DNA of 64,000 nucleotides from Paenibacillus luteus (GTDB taxonomy: Bacteria; Bacillota; Bacilli; Paenibacillales; Paenibacillaceae), in NCBI RefSeq assembly GCF_006542765.1, contig NZ_SKCD01000011.1, forward strand, positions 186,001-250,000. Direction: 5' to 3'. Both the position numbers and the translations under genes were made by a program. Positions 1 through 8,603 of this stretch are shown here, one piece after another. The notes under the pieces were generated by a model that saw only the letters and a program-made list of their open reading frames with translations, was not told the DNA's origin and did no database searches. The number at the start of each line of letters is the position of its first letter. Position 1 is the first letter of the stretch.

Positions 1-370
1 GAAACAACGGTTTAGGATAAGTTTCAGCCAGATGCCGCAATGCCGTATCGATAGGTGTATACTTCTTACGCTTGATTTCCAATCTTTCCACGATTACATT
101 TGTTTCTCCGCGATCATGTCTCCATTCATGAAGCCGGTCCTCTCGTTTATGGAAAGGACTTACTTCGTCCTTCGACATCCGCTTCACGCTCTGCTCATGT
201 AGTGGGTATAACACCAGCTTGCTGAAGGATCGATCCTTAGCCGTATAGGCTGCGACATCCAGTTCTCGATCGGTGACATGCTGGAACGAATCATAATAGA
301 CGAGGGTACCTTTGTGCTCATCCTTTGGCGGTTCATAACCAAAAGGCATCTTTTGAGCGATTTCACGCAT
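1..370 (-). CDS. Unknown protein, 5' part only (runs off window)
   Basis: The reading frame starts at ATG 370-368 and stays open to base 1, giving the first 123 residues. The beginning reads MREIAQKMPFGYEPPKDEHK. A strong ribosome binding site (TAGGAGG) lies 7-8 bases before this ATG, which fixes the start. The protein is hydrophilic and charged, with many Asp, Glu, Lys and Arg residues, and shows no signal peptide or membrane segment. I do not recognise the family. Its stop lies outside the window, so length and function cannot be judged. It is followed upstream, on the same strand, by the glucosaminidase gene. Confidence 0.75.
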   Translation of the reverse strand, partial: MREIAQKMPFGYEPPKDEHKGTLVYYDSFQHVTDRELDVAAYTAKDRSFSKLVLYPLHEQSVKRMSKDEVSPFHKREDRLHEWRHDRGETNVIVERLEIKRKKYTPIDTALRHLAETYPKPLF

Positions 371-453
371 ACAGTTGGCCTCCTACGCAGCACTAGCTTG
401 GTTTTGTTAGGGCTAGGAGAAGAAAATAACATATTTAAGGCCAAATTGCCAAG

Positions 454-1524
454 CTAAAGCTTTCGGTAATCGCTTTTCATTATACTTTTCACTAAGCTCG
501 GCCACTTGGAATTGGCAGGGCAATATTTTTTGGCAACCTTCTCGATGGTGGTGAGCCCTTTCCCCACATAATTTCTGGATAACAATTGTCCGAACTTTCG
601 CACGCTGTCTCCTTTGGTTTCAAAACTGAATGCTTTATTGTATTTGTCGCCATCAATCGCGTTCAGGCCAAATAGGTTATTTTTGTTTTTGGCCAATCGA
701 CTCTTGCCATTTCCGCTCTCCAACTTCATGACTGCAATCGTAAAATAAGCATTAATGCCATACTCTTCCTCGATTTCGAGGATAGCTTGTTCCAAATCCT
801 CGCCGGAGAGCGCCGTGCCTTCAAATATTTTAGCGATATGTTCTTCCGTTAAGCCGGATTCGGATTCCACAATCGAGGTTGGCTGGGTCGGTTCTTCATC
901 GGGAAGTTCATCTATAGTTTCAGATTCCAGCGCTTGCTCGGCGCCGATCTCTTGAATTTCAATCGTTGGCTGGCGTGTATCGGTTACGGAGAAGGACAGG
1001 ATGGTAGCTTCATTTTTCACCTTTTTGGCATAGCCTCCATGAATATATCCGCCGCTTTGCAGCTGCAGCCAGCCATTTTCTGTTTCGGCAATGATCTCAA
1101 GCCTCGTAGCTTGCTTAACCACTTTTTGAATAGCTGACTTTGCATTTGGCTCTGTGCGGACATTTAAGTAAAAAGCAGTAACTTCATAGGTATGTACGAG
1201 TTCTTCAGTGATCGCCGTTTCTTCCTTCGTTGGGGCAGGGATGTCAGCAGTAGGTATTGGAGGCGGGTCAGCTGGAATGGGCGCAATGGCTGACGTGGCA
1301 GGGATCGTTGAGGTTCGCGAGATTGGGATAGGAGTTATGGCAGAACTTTTCGTTGGTGCAAGCAGCGGTTCGGTGCTTATAGCGGAGACTACATTCCTCT
1401 CAGGTACATCCAATACATGATTTTCAGACGTGTTATTTAAAGGTTGAACATTCATTCCTAAGGTAATGACTAAGGATAAAATAAGCAAATAGACGAATAG
1501 ATGCTGATTTAACTTTTTTCGCAT
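454..1524 (-). CDS. Secreted SH3-domain glucosaminidase (cell-wall hydrolase)
   Basis: A 356-residue exported protein. Residues 1-25 form a signal peptide or membrane anchor (KKLNQH then a hydrophobic run). A Pro/Thr/Ala-rich linker follows to about residue 105. An SH3-type domain (about 112-170; LNVRTEPNAKSAI, GWLQLQSGGYIHGGY) should bind the wall. The C-terminal 120 residues match N-acetylglucosaminidase domains: the Glu in AVMKLESGNGKSRLA and the following NKNNLFGLNA segment are typical of the LytD/mannosyl-glycoprotein glucosaminidase family. It would cut the glycan strands of peptidoglycan outside the cell. The start is supported by AGGGAGAGG 7 bases upstream. The substrate and role (turnover, separation, sporulation) are inference. 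Confidence 0.85.
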   Translation of the reverse strand: MRKKLNQHLFVYLLILSLVITLGMNVQPLNNTSENHVLDVPERNVVSAISTEPLLAPTKSSAITPIPISRTSTIPATSAIAPIPADPPPIPTADIPAPTKEETAITEELVHTYEVTAFYLNVRTEPNAKSAIQKVVKQATRLEIIAETENGWLQLQSGGYIHGGYAKKVKNEATILSFSVTDTRQPTIEIQEIGAEQALESETIDELPDEEPTQPTSIVESESGLTEEHIAKIFEGTALSGEDLEQAILEIEEEYGINAYFTIAVMKLESGNGKSRLAKNKNNLFGLNAIDGDKYNKAFSFETKGDSVRKFGQLLSRNYVGKGLTTIEKVAKKYCPANSKWPSLVKSIMKSDYRKL

Positions 1525-1625
1525 GGTTATACCTCTCCCTTAAGTTAATGAAGTTTACTTTAATATGTTTTACACGATCAATAAGCCTTATAGTTCTGCG
1601 AGAAACGGATCGCCTCCTCTTACAG

Positions 1626-1651
1626 AGGACGGCGACATCTGTTTCACCTTG
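1626..1651 (+). repeat. 26-bp direct repeat, copy 1
   Basis: Begins AGGACGGCGACATC and ends TTTCACCTTG. It is identical to 1724-1749, 98 bases away. GAAACG also precedes both copies at a similar distance, so the ancestral unit may be about 45-50 bp. It may be a REP-like remnant; I cannot assign a family. Confidence 0.8.
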
Positions 1652-1723
1652 AAATATAGGAAAGGTTATCATTTCGCTATCCCTTCTCTACATTTCTCGG
1701 AATGAAACGCGCTGCGCCGCCAA

Positions 1724-1749
1724 AGGACGGCGACATCTGTTTCACCTTG
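1724..1749 (+). repeat. 26-bp direct repeat, copy 2
   Basis: Identical over 26 bases to 1626-1651. A third, degenerate copy lies inverted at 1812-1834 (minus-strand reading GGGGACAGCGACAT, 11 of 13 core bases shared). This is the arrangement expected of REP-type or miniature element debris. Confidence 0.8.
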
Positions 1750-1931
1750 CCACGATTGAAGTTTTACGATAAAGATAAACGGTTGACAAGAATAAGTGGA
1801 CGGTCTGTGAAGATTATATGTCGCTGTCCCCTTCAAAAGACGAGTTTTTATGTATCCAATGAATTATAAGAAAAAATTAAACGAGTAAAATCGCAGTTCT
1901 ATGCGCTCTTTTTACCTTTTTTCCATGCAAA

Positions 1932-1963
1932 AAAGCTCTTATTCCCGGGAGAATAAGAGCTTT
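1932..1963 (-). terminator. Rho-independent terminator of the 1999-3006 gene
   Basis: Perfect 13-bp stem (AAAGCTCTTATTC with GAATAAGAGCTTT) and a 6-base loop. On the minus strand it ends in a run of six T, directly after the stop of the epimerase-like gene. Confidence 0.85.
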
Positions 1964-1998
1964 GCTGATAAAGATGTCTGATAAGAAAAGTGCCGTGT

Positions 1999-3006
1999 TT
2001 ATTTTTTAAAGCCGGACGCGTGCGCCGTTATGATCGCATCCATCTGCTCGTTCCACTCGGAATCTTCCGTGCAGCGCTCGGGGTGAGCTTCAAACCAAGC
2101 GACCGTTCGTTTGATTCCTTCCGCAAACGATAGTGTCGCTTCAAATTCTGGTACAAGCTGTTTAATCTTGCTGTTGTCAAATACGCTGGTTACGGCTTTA
2201 TCGCCAAGCAGGCCGCCAGCAAGCTCAGGGTCGTGCGATACGAGAAACTCGCTCGAGATATGCACAAGCTTCGGCTCAGCACCAGCGGCTGTGCCGATCG
2301 CTTCATAAATTTGATTCCAGGTCAGCACTTCATCGGAGGTGATGTGATAGGCCTCACCAATCGCTTCCTCTCGACCGAGCAAACCGACAAACCCTTTTGC
2401 AAAGTCCGAGTTATGTGTCATCGTCCATAATGACGAACCATCGCCATGAACGATAACCGGCAATCCCGCTCGAATGCGTGCGATCAGAGACCACGGATGG
2501 GGCCAGCTATTTAAGGCTGCCGGTATCATCGTATCCCCGTAGGTGAAGGATGGACGAACGATGGTGAAAGGAAATTCGGTTGCCGCATGCTCTTCCTGCA
2601 AAAGCTGCTCGCAAGCAATCTTATCGCGGGAATACTGCCAATATTTATTTTCAAGAGGCGTGGCATCTTCCGTAATGATATAATGCACGGGCGGCTTCTG
2701 ATAAGCCGATGCCGAGCTTATGAATATGTATTGCTTCGTACGGCCACGGAACAATTCAATATCAACGCTAACCTGCTCAGGCGTAAAAGCGATCCAATCG
2801 ACGACGACGTCAAAATGATAACCATCCAAAGCGGCTGCCGCAGATTTCGGATCTCTAATATCTCCATGGATGACCTTTGCTCCACTCGGTACACGAGCAT
2901 CCCGCTTCCCGCGGTTAAAGAGATACAGCTCTATTCCCCGTTCTATCGCCAGCTTGGACACTGCCTCGCTAATTAAGCCTGTTCCGCCAATAAACAATAC
3001 CTTCAT
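1999..3006 (-). CDS. NAD-dependent epimerase/dehydratase-like protein (extended SDR)
   Basis: 335 residues. The N-terminus MKVLFIGGTGLISEAV is the Rossmann nucleotide-binding motif (GGTGxI) of extended or atypical short-chain dehydrogenases. The family site follows as VFISSASAYQKP with a downstream Tyr, and then NEVxxW-like sugar-epimerase features. The frame is open further upstream, but ATG 3006 has AAAGGAGCG 8-9 bases before it and begins exactly at the Rossmann strand, so I chose it. Close relatives are usually annotated NAD-dependent epimerase or mRNA-binding CSP41-like protein; the substrate is unknown. It is a single gene with its own terminator. Confidence 0.8.
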   Translation of the reverse strand: MKVLFIGGTGLISEAVSKLAIERGIELYLFNRGKRDARVPSGAKVIHGDIRDPKSAAAALDGYHFDVVVDWIAFTPEQVSVDIELFRGRTKQYIFISSASAYQKPPVHYIITEDATPLENKYWQYSRDKIACEQLLQEEHAATEFPFTIVRPSFTYGDTMIPAALNSWPHPWSLIARIRAGLPVIVHGDGSSLWTMTHNSDFAKGFVGLLGREEAIGEAYHITSDEVLTWNQIYEAIGTAAGAEPKLVHISSEFLVSHDPELAGGLLGDKAVTSVFDNSKIKQLVPEFEATLSFAEGIKRTVAWFEAHPERCTEDSEWNEQMDAIITAHASGFKK

Positions 3007-3170
3007 TGTCAATCGCTCCTTTTGATCTATCGTTTTTTTTACGATTTCATCGGAAAGCCTATGATATAGAAGTTCACAATCGTCAATTAATAGTACCATA
3101 GCAGATCATCTTTTAATATTTGAAAATGATATACTATAGCCATACCTAAACAAATAAGGAGTTGCCCTAC

Positions 3171-3701
3171 GTGAAACGTTTAGCGACAACAACACTCTAT
3201 TCCGTCTTACTATCTTCCATACTGCTTAGTGCATGCAGCAGCCAGACTCAACTGGCGAAAGCCACGAATGAGGCCAACATCGAAAGCGGCTCCGGACATG
3301 GTGAGCATCATACCGATTCGGGAGATCTTCAAGAATGGACGGCTTCGCTCGAAACGCTGCCTTCTTTCCTGGATACGGCTTCCTCAACCTTACAAACCGC
3401 TTATCGAACTGCCGCAACTGTAACGGATATTTTGCCCTTTATCCCCTGCTATTGCGGCTGCGGCGACAGTGCCGGCCACAAGAGCAACCTAAACTGCTTT
3501 ATCGCTGAAGTAAAGGATGACGGGTCAGTCCTATGGGATGATCACGGCACCCGCTGCAGTGTCTGCGTTGAAATTGCCGTTACTGCGGCAGCGATGAAAG
3601 CTACGGGAATTGAAAACGAACGCATTCGCGCATTTATTGACGAAACCTACAAAGAAGGGTATGCAATGCCAACGTTAACGGAATATCCACCTGCCACCTG
3701 A
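3171..3701 (+). CDS. PCYCGC-motif lipoprotein
   Basis: 176 residues starting at GTG 3171; AAGGAG lies 9 bases upstream, and the earlier in-frame TTG at 3162 abuts that site. The N-terminus is a lipoprotein signal with lipobox LLSAC, so the mature protein should be a membrane-anchored lipoprotein outside the cell. The core holds the defining PCYCGC motif followed by CGDSAGHKSNLNC and GTRCSVCVEIA, a Cys-rich pattern of the PCYCGC family of unknown function. The conserved Cys/His residues suggest metal or redox binding; that is inference. It stands alone between two divergent or convergent neighbours. Confidence 0.85.
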   Translation: MKRLATTTLYSVLLSSILLSACSSQTQLAKATNEANIESGSGHGEHHTDSGDLQEWTASLETLPSFLDTASSTLQTAYRTAATVTDILPFIPCYCGCGDSAGHKSNLNCFIAEVKDDGSVLWDDHGTRCSVCVEIAVTAAAMKATGIENERIRAFIDETYKEGYAMPTLTEYPPAT

Positions 3702-3719
3702 CTACCACGTATTTACTAA

Positions 3720-3754
3720 GAGGCAAGAGGCTTTCTCTCATCAGCTCTTGCCTC
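3720..3754. terminator. Stem-loop between convergent genes
   Basis: A 10-bp perfect stem (GAGGCAAGAG with CTCTTGCCTC) just after the PCYCGC gene. Neither side has a T run, so termination is uncertain. Confidence 0.4.
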
Positions 3755-3786
3755 AACAACCAATCAGAAGAAGTCTCACAGAGGTC

Positions 3787-4296
3787 TCACTTTACCTCCG
3801 TATTTTTCAACTGATAGAGACCCTCATCCGTTCGTATGATTTCGTAAACTGCCTCATGACGGCTGACCTTCCTTGTGGTTGAAGTAAAATCAACTAGCAT
3901 TCGATCAAGCGTTACATCTAGTACAACGTCATCACCTCGTACGAAAACAAGCTTATGAAGAGAATCATCCAATAAAGGGAATTCCTCTCCGGTTAGTTGA
4001 TGTGACAAATAATTGAAATAGGTTGGCTCAGCGCTCCATTTCACGCCTACGGTTTTCTCCATTTCAGCTTTTGATAGATATGGAGGGAACATATACAGAG
4101 TATCCCATTCGAAATCGGTTGTTTCCTTCAAATCCAACTGGCTGTTTTGACTAACGGCAGCCTGCAAATTTTTAATGAATCCGGCTTTCTCCAGATGATT
4201 GATTTTGAGTGTACGGTAGTTCCCGTAGCTAACAGCCAAAGATATAAATAAGCCTAAAATCATTGCCATAATGACATATTTATTCAAAATCCGCAT
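3787..4296 (-). CDS. Hypothetical membrane-anchored protein
   Basis: 169 residues. A single N-terminal hydrophobic segment (about residues 8-24, VIMAMILGLFISLAVS) suggests a membrane-anchored or secreted protein with a soluble domain of about 140 residues outside. The soluble part contains FEWDTLYMFPPYLSKAEME and FVRGDDVVLDVTLDR, reminiscent of small uncharacterised Bacillales lipoprotein-like proteins, but I cannot name a family. It is divergent from the SDR gene at 4461, with about 160 bases between them. Confidence 0.65.
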   Translation of the reverse strand: MRILNKYVIMAMILGLFISLAVSYGNYRTLKINHLEKAGFIKNLQAAVSQNSQLDLKETTDFEWDTLYMFPPYLSKAEMEKTVGVKWSAEPTYFNYLSHQLTGEEFPLLDDSLHKLVFVRGDDVVLDVTLDRMLVDFTSTTRKVSRHEAVYEIIRTDEGLYQLKNTEVK

Positions 4297-4460
4297 GATA
4301 ACCTCCTATTATATCGTTTCAACGACTTGAGCATGCTCACGTTTCGCAAAAAAACAAACAAAATCATAACTTTACGGCATCGCCACAGCAGGGTCAAACT
4401 TACTAAGATTAAGCTGCAAGGTGTTACGGTTAACTCATGTCTGCTTGATGGAGGGGATCT

Positions 4461-5240
4461 ATGAATCTTCAAAAAAAGCTAGTGTTCATTACGGATGCGG
4501 ACAGCCGCAGCGGCAAAGCGATGATTGCTCGGTTAGCGAGTGATCGCACCCATTTTATTCTTAACAGCAGCTCAGGCGGATTGGAATTATCAGCTGAATT
4601 AGAGCTTGTCTGTCATGCAGGCTTAAAGGCTATCATGGTGAATATAGACCTGTGCAAAAGCCTTGAAATTGAAGGAATGCTGCAGCACGCTGAGCATGAG
4701 TTGGGCACAGTCGATGTTTTGGTCCATAACAATCAAGAGATTAAACCAAGCACCATTGAATATGGCGAGGAAGAGCAATTTCTGAGCAGCATAGCCGTAA
4801 ACGCCAAATCGGCTTTTTTCTGTACCCAAGCCGTCGGCAAGCAAATGATGAAGTCGCAAGCTGGCAAAATTATTTTTGTTTCCTCGATTCATGCAGAAAA
4901 GCCTACGGGATCTGCTTTCACGTACAGCATCTCCAAAGGGGCTGTCAAAATGCTCGCTAAGGAAGCTGCACTAGCTTTGGGCCGGTATGGCGTAAGCGTC
5001 AACACGATTGAGCTGGGACCGCTTCCCGGAGATGACGAACGTTTTAAGAGCACACTCTCCACTCTATACGATCATTATGAATATAAAGTTCCCGATGCGG
5101 TGCTGGGCAGTGATGAGAATCTCGCAGAGCTTGTTGCCTTCCTCTCCTCTGATTATTCCCGTTATATCAACGGTTCCGATATCAGGCTGGATGGCGGCTT
5201 CCTTCTGCACTATATGAATTCCAAAATGAAACAACCTTAA
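4461..5240 (+). CDS. Short-chain dehydrogenase-like protein, degenerate cofactor motif
   Basis: 259 residues with the SDR fold: VHNNQ in place of NNAG, catalytic Ser in FVSSIHAEKP, and YSISKGAVK carrying the Tyr and Lys. The C-terminus is INGSDIRLDGGFLL. The usual TGxxxGxG cofactor motif near the N-terminus reads ITDADSRSGKA, so two of the three glycines are missing and NAD(P) binding may be altered or lost. Ribosome site GGAGGGG is 4 bases before ATG. The next gene is a canonical SDR that starts 21 bases after this stop. They probably arose by duplication and may work as a pair. First gene of a three-gene plus-strand operon with the enolase-family gene. Confidence 0.8.
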   Translation: MNLQKKLVFITDADSRSGKAMIARLASDRTHFILNSSSGGLELSAELELVCHAGLKAIMVNIDLCKSLEIEGMLQHAEHELGTVDVLVHNNQEIKPSTIEYGEEEQFLSSIAVNAKSAFFCTQAVGKQMMKSQAGKIIFVSSIHAEKPTGSAFTYSISKGAVKMLAKEAALALGRYGVSVNTIELGPLPGDDERFKSTLSTLYDHYEYKVPDAVLGSDENLAELVAFLSSDYSRYINGSDIRLDGGFLLHYMNSKMKQP

Positions 5241-5261
5241 CCGCCATACGGGAGGTGTAAC

Positions 5262-6047
5262 ATGAGTATAGCAGGCAAAGTGGCTCTAGTAACTGGCGCA
5301 GGCACGGGAATTGGCAAGGGCGTTGCCATTGAGCTTGCTCACAGAGGGGCTTTGGTGGCCATTCATTATAATCAAAGCGATGCGGGAGCTCTCCATACCA
5401 AGCAGCAGATTGACGAGTTTGGCGGTGATGCGATCCTTGTACAAGCAAATGTGGCTGTAAAAAAAGAAATTGATCATATGATCCGAACCGTTGTAGATCA
5501 TTATGGCGGGATTGATATCTTGGTCAACAACGCCGCTCTCCAGCTCAATTATAACTTCTTCGATTATGACGAGGCTTCCTTTGACCGCATGATGAACATC
5601 AATTTGAAGGGCTATTGGCAGTGCATTCAGGCCGTTGTTCCTCATATGAAAAAAAAGCATTTCGGGCGAATTATTAACATGTCTTCGGTTCACAGCAAAC
5701 GTCCGACCGACTTTGATGCCGTCTATTCGATGACCAAGGGTGGCATTCGCATGTTAGGCAGGGAAAGCGCGATCGAGCTCGCCCAGTATGGGATTACCGT
5801 CAACACGATTGAGCCTGGTGCCGTAGACGTCGGCAAGCAAAGCGCGCGTGAGTCCAAGCCGATTATGACTGCGGAGGATATAACAAAGCTTAAAAAAACG
5901 ACCAGATCGATTCGCGATAAATTCCCGCTTGGTCGTGTGGGACGCCCGCTTGATGTGGCGCAGCTGGTTTGTTTTATCGCTTCTGACGAGAGTGAATTCA
6001 TGACAGGGTCTTCCATTCGGCTTGACGGTGGCAGTATGCTGCTCTAA
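5262..6047 (+). CDS. SDR family oxidoreductase
   Basis: 261 residues with all classical SDR motifs: VTGAGTGIGKGVA for the cofactor, DILVNNAALQ, Ser in NMSSVHSKRP, YSMTKGG with catalytic Tyr and Lys, and MTGSSIRLDGG near the end. It should be an NAD(P)-dependent oxidoreductase of a sugar or sugar acid, as in the glucose/gluconate dehydrogenase-like branch. Position beside dehydratases and a sugar ABC importer suggests it interconverts a keto and hydroxy acid in uronate or aldonate breakdown (a fructuronate-reductase-like step is possible). The substrate is inferred, not seen. Confidence 0.85.
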   Translation: MSIAGKVALVTGAGTGIGKGVAIELAHRGALVAIHYNQSDAGALHTKQQIDEFGGDAILVQANVAVKKEIDHMIRTVVDHYGGIDILVNNAALQLNYNFFDYDEASFDRMMNINLKGYWQCIQAVVPHMKKKHFGRIINMSSVHSKRPTDFDAVYSMTKGGIRMLGRESAIELAQYGITVNTIEPGAVDVGKQSARESKPIMTAEDITKLKKTTRSIRDKFPLGRVGRPLDVAQLVCFIASDESEFMTGSSIRLDGGSMLL

Positions 6048-6099
6048 ATCAACGTATAGCTGCTTGTTCAACCTTATTCCATACTAGGAGTGATTGTCT

Positions 6100-7488
6100 G
6101 TGTCCAATAACCAATCCTATGAAGAAACGTTAGCGCATGTCAGCACCTTCTCCAGTCCCGCTACGCTGCGCATCACTGATATTAGGTTTACCGATATTGT
6201 TGGTGGCCCTTTCCACAGCAGCTTGATTAAAGTGTATACCAATCAAGGATTAGTTGGCTTTGGCGAGGTTCGGGATGGTGCCGATAAGGTATATGCCCAA
6301 ATTTTGAAAGGGAGATTGCTTGGCGAGAACCCTTGCAACATCGACAAGCTGTTCCGCCGCATTAAGCAGTTTGGCGGGCATGCCCGCCAAGGCGGCGGCG
6401 TCAGCGGGCTTGAAATCGCGTTATGGGATTTGGCTGGCAAAGCTTACGGCGTCCCGATTTATCAAATGCTTGGCGGGAAATTCCGCGAGAAGATCAGAAT
6501 GTATTGCGATACCGAGGTCGTAGGCAAGGATACGGGCACAGCTATGGGCTTGGCACTTAAGAAACGAATGGATGAAGGCTTCTCTTTCCTCAAAATGGAT
6601 CTGGGCATTGGCCAAATTATTGATGAGCCAGGCACATTAAGCGCTCCTGTAGGTTTCCTTCAGGAAATGCGGGACATCTCCAAAAATCGGTACAGTTCCA
6701 ATCAAGATACCCTTACCGAGGACGAGATTCGCGATATCCGCAATAAACATTTTGAAATCAACAATATTCCGCATCCGTTCACGGCCATCCATGTGACGGA
6801 GAAAGGTCTTGATCTGCTGGAGCAGTACGTTGCAGATGTCCGGGCGGTCATCGGTTACGAGGTGCCTCTGGCGGTTGACCATTTTGGCCATATTGGCCTT
6901 GAGGATTGCATTAAGCTCGGAAGACGCGTCGATAAATTTAATCTGGCTTGGATGGAAGATATGCTTCCTTGGCAGTATACGGAACAATACGCGAAGCTGG
7001 CACGTGCTGTCGCTACTCCGATATGCACAGGTGAGGATATCTATTTGAAGGAAAATTTCCGTCCGCTTCTGGAAGCAGGCGGCGTATCTGTGATCCATCC
7101 GGATGTGCTGACGACTGGCGGCATTCTAGAGACCAAAAAAATCGGCGATATGGCGCAAGAATATGGCGTGGCGATGGCCATTCATATGGCAGAGAGTCCT
7201 ATCGCATGCCTTGCGGCCGCTCATGTCGCTGCTGCTACCGAAAACTTTATGGCACTGGAATACCATTCCTGCGAGGTGCCTTGGTGGGATGATATCATTA
7301 TTGGCAGCAAGCTGCCGAAGAAGCTTGTACAAAACGGCTTTATCCATATGACCGACGCTCCTGGACTTGGAATAGACGATTTGAATGACGAAGTGCTGGC
7401 CCAGCATCTGCATCCGAAAATACCCGGCTTATGGGAAGCAACGGATAATTGGAACCACTACTACTCGAATGACCGGCTTTGGAGCTAA
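6100..7488 (+). CDS. Enolase-superfamily (mandelate racemase/muconate lactonizing-like) protein
   Basis: 462 residues from GTG 6100. AGGAG is 9 bases upstream; an earlier TTG at 6094 is only 3 bases from it. The N-terminal capping domain has VGFGEVRDGADK. The barrel carries the superfamily pattern: Lys in SFLKMDLGIG, metal-ligand acids in LAVDHFGHIG, AWMEDMLPW and CTGEDIYL, and a His in AIHMAESP. These fit a sugar-acid dehydratase. It is longer than the usual 370-410 residues because of an insert around residues 170-230. Together with the downstream mannonate dehydratase-like gene it points to acid-sugar catabolism; the exact substrate is unknown. Confidence 0.8.
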   Translation: MSNNQSYEETLAHVSTFSSPATLRITDIRFTDIVGGPFHSSLIKVYTNQGLVGFGEVRDGADKVYAQILKGRLLGENPCNIDKLFRRIKQFGGHARQGGGVSGLEIALWDLAGKAYGVPIYQMLGGKFREKIRMYCDTEVVGKDTGTAMGLALKKRMDEGFSFLKMDLGIGQIIDEPGTLSAPVGFLQEMRDISKNRYSSNQDTLTEDEIRDIRNKHFEINNIPHPFTAIHVTEKGLDLLEQYVADVRAVIGYEVPLAVDHFGHIGLEDCIKLGRRVDKFNLAWMEDMLPWQYTEQYAKLARAVATPICTGEDIYLKENFRPLLEAGGVSVIHPDVLTTGGILETKKIGDMAQEYGVAMAIHMAESPIACLAAAHVAAATENFMALEYHSCEVPWWDDIIIGSKLPKKLVQNGFIHMTDAPGLGIDDLNDEVLAQHLHPKIPGLWEATDNWNHYYSNDRLWS

Positions 7489-7500
7489 AACGAACATAAA

Positions 7501-7538
7501 AGCAGCTGAGCAGACTTTCCTGCTCAGCTGTTCTTTTT
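7501..7538 (+). terminator. Terminator of the SDR/enolase-family operon
   Basis: 11-bp stem CAGCTGAGCAG / CTGCTCAGCTG followed by TTCTTTTT on the plus strand, 13 bases after the stop. Confidence 0.85.
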
Positions 7539-7557
7539 AAAACATGATAGATCATAT

Positions 7558-7596
7558 CAAAAAAGAAGGACGAGATGTTGAAACATCTCGTCCTTT
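7558..7596 (-). terminator. Terminator of the mannonate dehydratase-like gene
   Basis: 14-bp stem AAGGACGAGATGTT / AACATCTCGTCCTT; the minus-strand reading continues into TCTTTTTT. It closes the 11782-7607 operon. Confidence 0.85.
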
Positions 7597-7606
7597 TAGC
7601 TATGGC

Positions 7607-8578
7607 TTACGCATATTCCCGAACGCCTGCCGCCTCCATTAATCCGCGGATATAGCCGATTCCATATAAGCGGCCTAGCAGCTCATAACCCGGATTCGTG
7701 TTTTCCTCTCCTTCCATCGTCGGTACATGGTCAGGTCTTGCCGGCCCTTGGAAACCTACCTCATAATAAGTGTGCATCGCCTCGAGCATATTGGTTTTCC
7801 CGTCATCGTGGAAGGTCTCTTCAAATTTCTCAGGCGTGCCGATTACATCCCGAAAATGAACAAAAAATAGTTTATCCTGCTTGGTAAAATGTCGAATCAC
7901 GCTCGGAATATCGTCCCCTGCCGTAGCCAAGGTGCCTTGGCACAACGTGATTCCGTTATACGGGCTAGGCACGAGATCAATGGCCCGCTGCAAAGCAGCT
8001 GCACTTCGCAATATTCGCGATATGCCCCGTATCGGCGTAATTGGGGGATCATCAGGGTGAAGCGCGAGCTTCACCCTCGCTTGCTCTGCTACGGGAACGA
8101 TACGTTCCATAAAGTAGCGGAGATTTTCCCAGAGCTGATCCTCCGTAACAATACCTGCCTCCGTTAAGGGGGCATCCTTCATCAAGCTGTGGTCGTAGCT
8201 CGATACGAGCGCGCCGCCTCTTGTACGTGTCGTTGTTGAAGTCCGAAACCAGTTAAACTGTGCCATGAAATTATAGCAAAGCACAGGAATGCCGGCAGCT
8301 CCCATATTTCGGATAAACTGCTGGAACACTTCGATCTCTGCATCTCGCCCAGCCGTACCTAGCTTAATTTCATTGCTCGGCGGCATGGATTCAATGACTA
8401 ACAGCTCCAGTCCAAAATCGGAAAACCGCTGCTTCATCCGGATAAGCGGCATGAGATCCCAGGGCTTCTCGACTTTCTCTTCCCAAGGCAAGCCTCCAAC
8501 CGCGTGATTGACGCCAAGCTGCTTCGCCAAATGCCAAAGCCGGTTCGGCTGGGACGGAAACACTTCTGCTAGCTGCAT
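7607..8578 (-). CDS. uxuA: Mannonate dehydratase-like protein
   Basis: 323 residues of the UxuA TIM-barrel type. Recognisable segments are GITLCQGTLATAGDD, FFVHFRDVIGTPEKF, FHDDGKTNMLEAMHTY and GPARPDHVPTMEGE, which carry the metal-binding Cys, His and Asp residues of D-mannonate dehydratase. That enzyme turns D-mannonate into 2-keto-3-deoxygluconate in hexuronate breakdown. The protein is a little shorter than E. coli UxuA (about 394) and nearer the short Gram-positive form. It is the last gene of the ABC importer operon, 25 bases after the solute-binding gene start region, so uptake and catabolism are probably co-transcribed. The name is by family; a related aldonate is possible. Confidence 0.75.
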   Translation of the reverse strand: MQLAEVFPSQPNRLWHLAKQLGVNHAVGGLPWEEKVEKPWDLMPLIRMKQRFSDFGLELLVIESMPPSNEIKLGTAGRDAEIEVFQQFIRNMGAAGIPVLCYNFMAQFNWFRTSTTTRTRGGALVSSYDHSLMKDAPLTEAGIVTEDQLWENLRYFMERIVPVAEQARVKLALHPDDPPITPIRGISRILRSAAALQRAIDLVPSPYNGITLCQGTLATAGDDIPSVIRHFTKQDKLFFVHFRDVIGTPEKFEETFHDDGKTNMLEAMHTYYEVGFQGPARPDHVPTMEGEENTNPGYELLGRLYGIGYIRGLMEAAGVREYA

Positions 8579-8603
8579 GAATACGACACCTCACTCTGTA
8601 AAT

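Larger units (their letters stand above)
1525..1931. other. Non-coding spacer with short dispersed repeats
   Basis: About 400 bases between the glucosaminidase start and the terminator of the next gene. It holds two identical 26-bp direct repeats and a degenerate inverted relative (listed separately). It also has a TTGACA at about 1794 but no convincing gene. A short open frame crossing 1433-1672 on the minus strand lacks a ribosome binding site and overlaps the glucosaminidase gene, so I do not call it. Confidence 0.5.

Noticed and set aside
184..444. 86-codon minus-strand frame at the window start
   Set aside because: It overlaps the better frame from ATG 370, which has a strong ribosome site, and its codons look like an out-of-frame reading.
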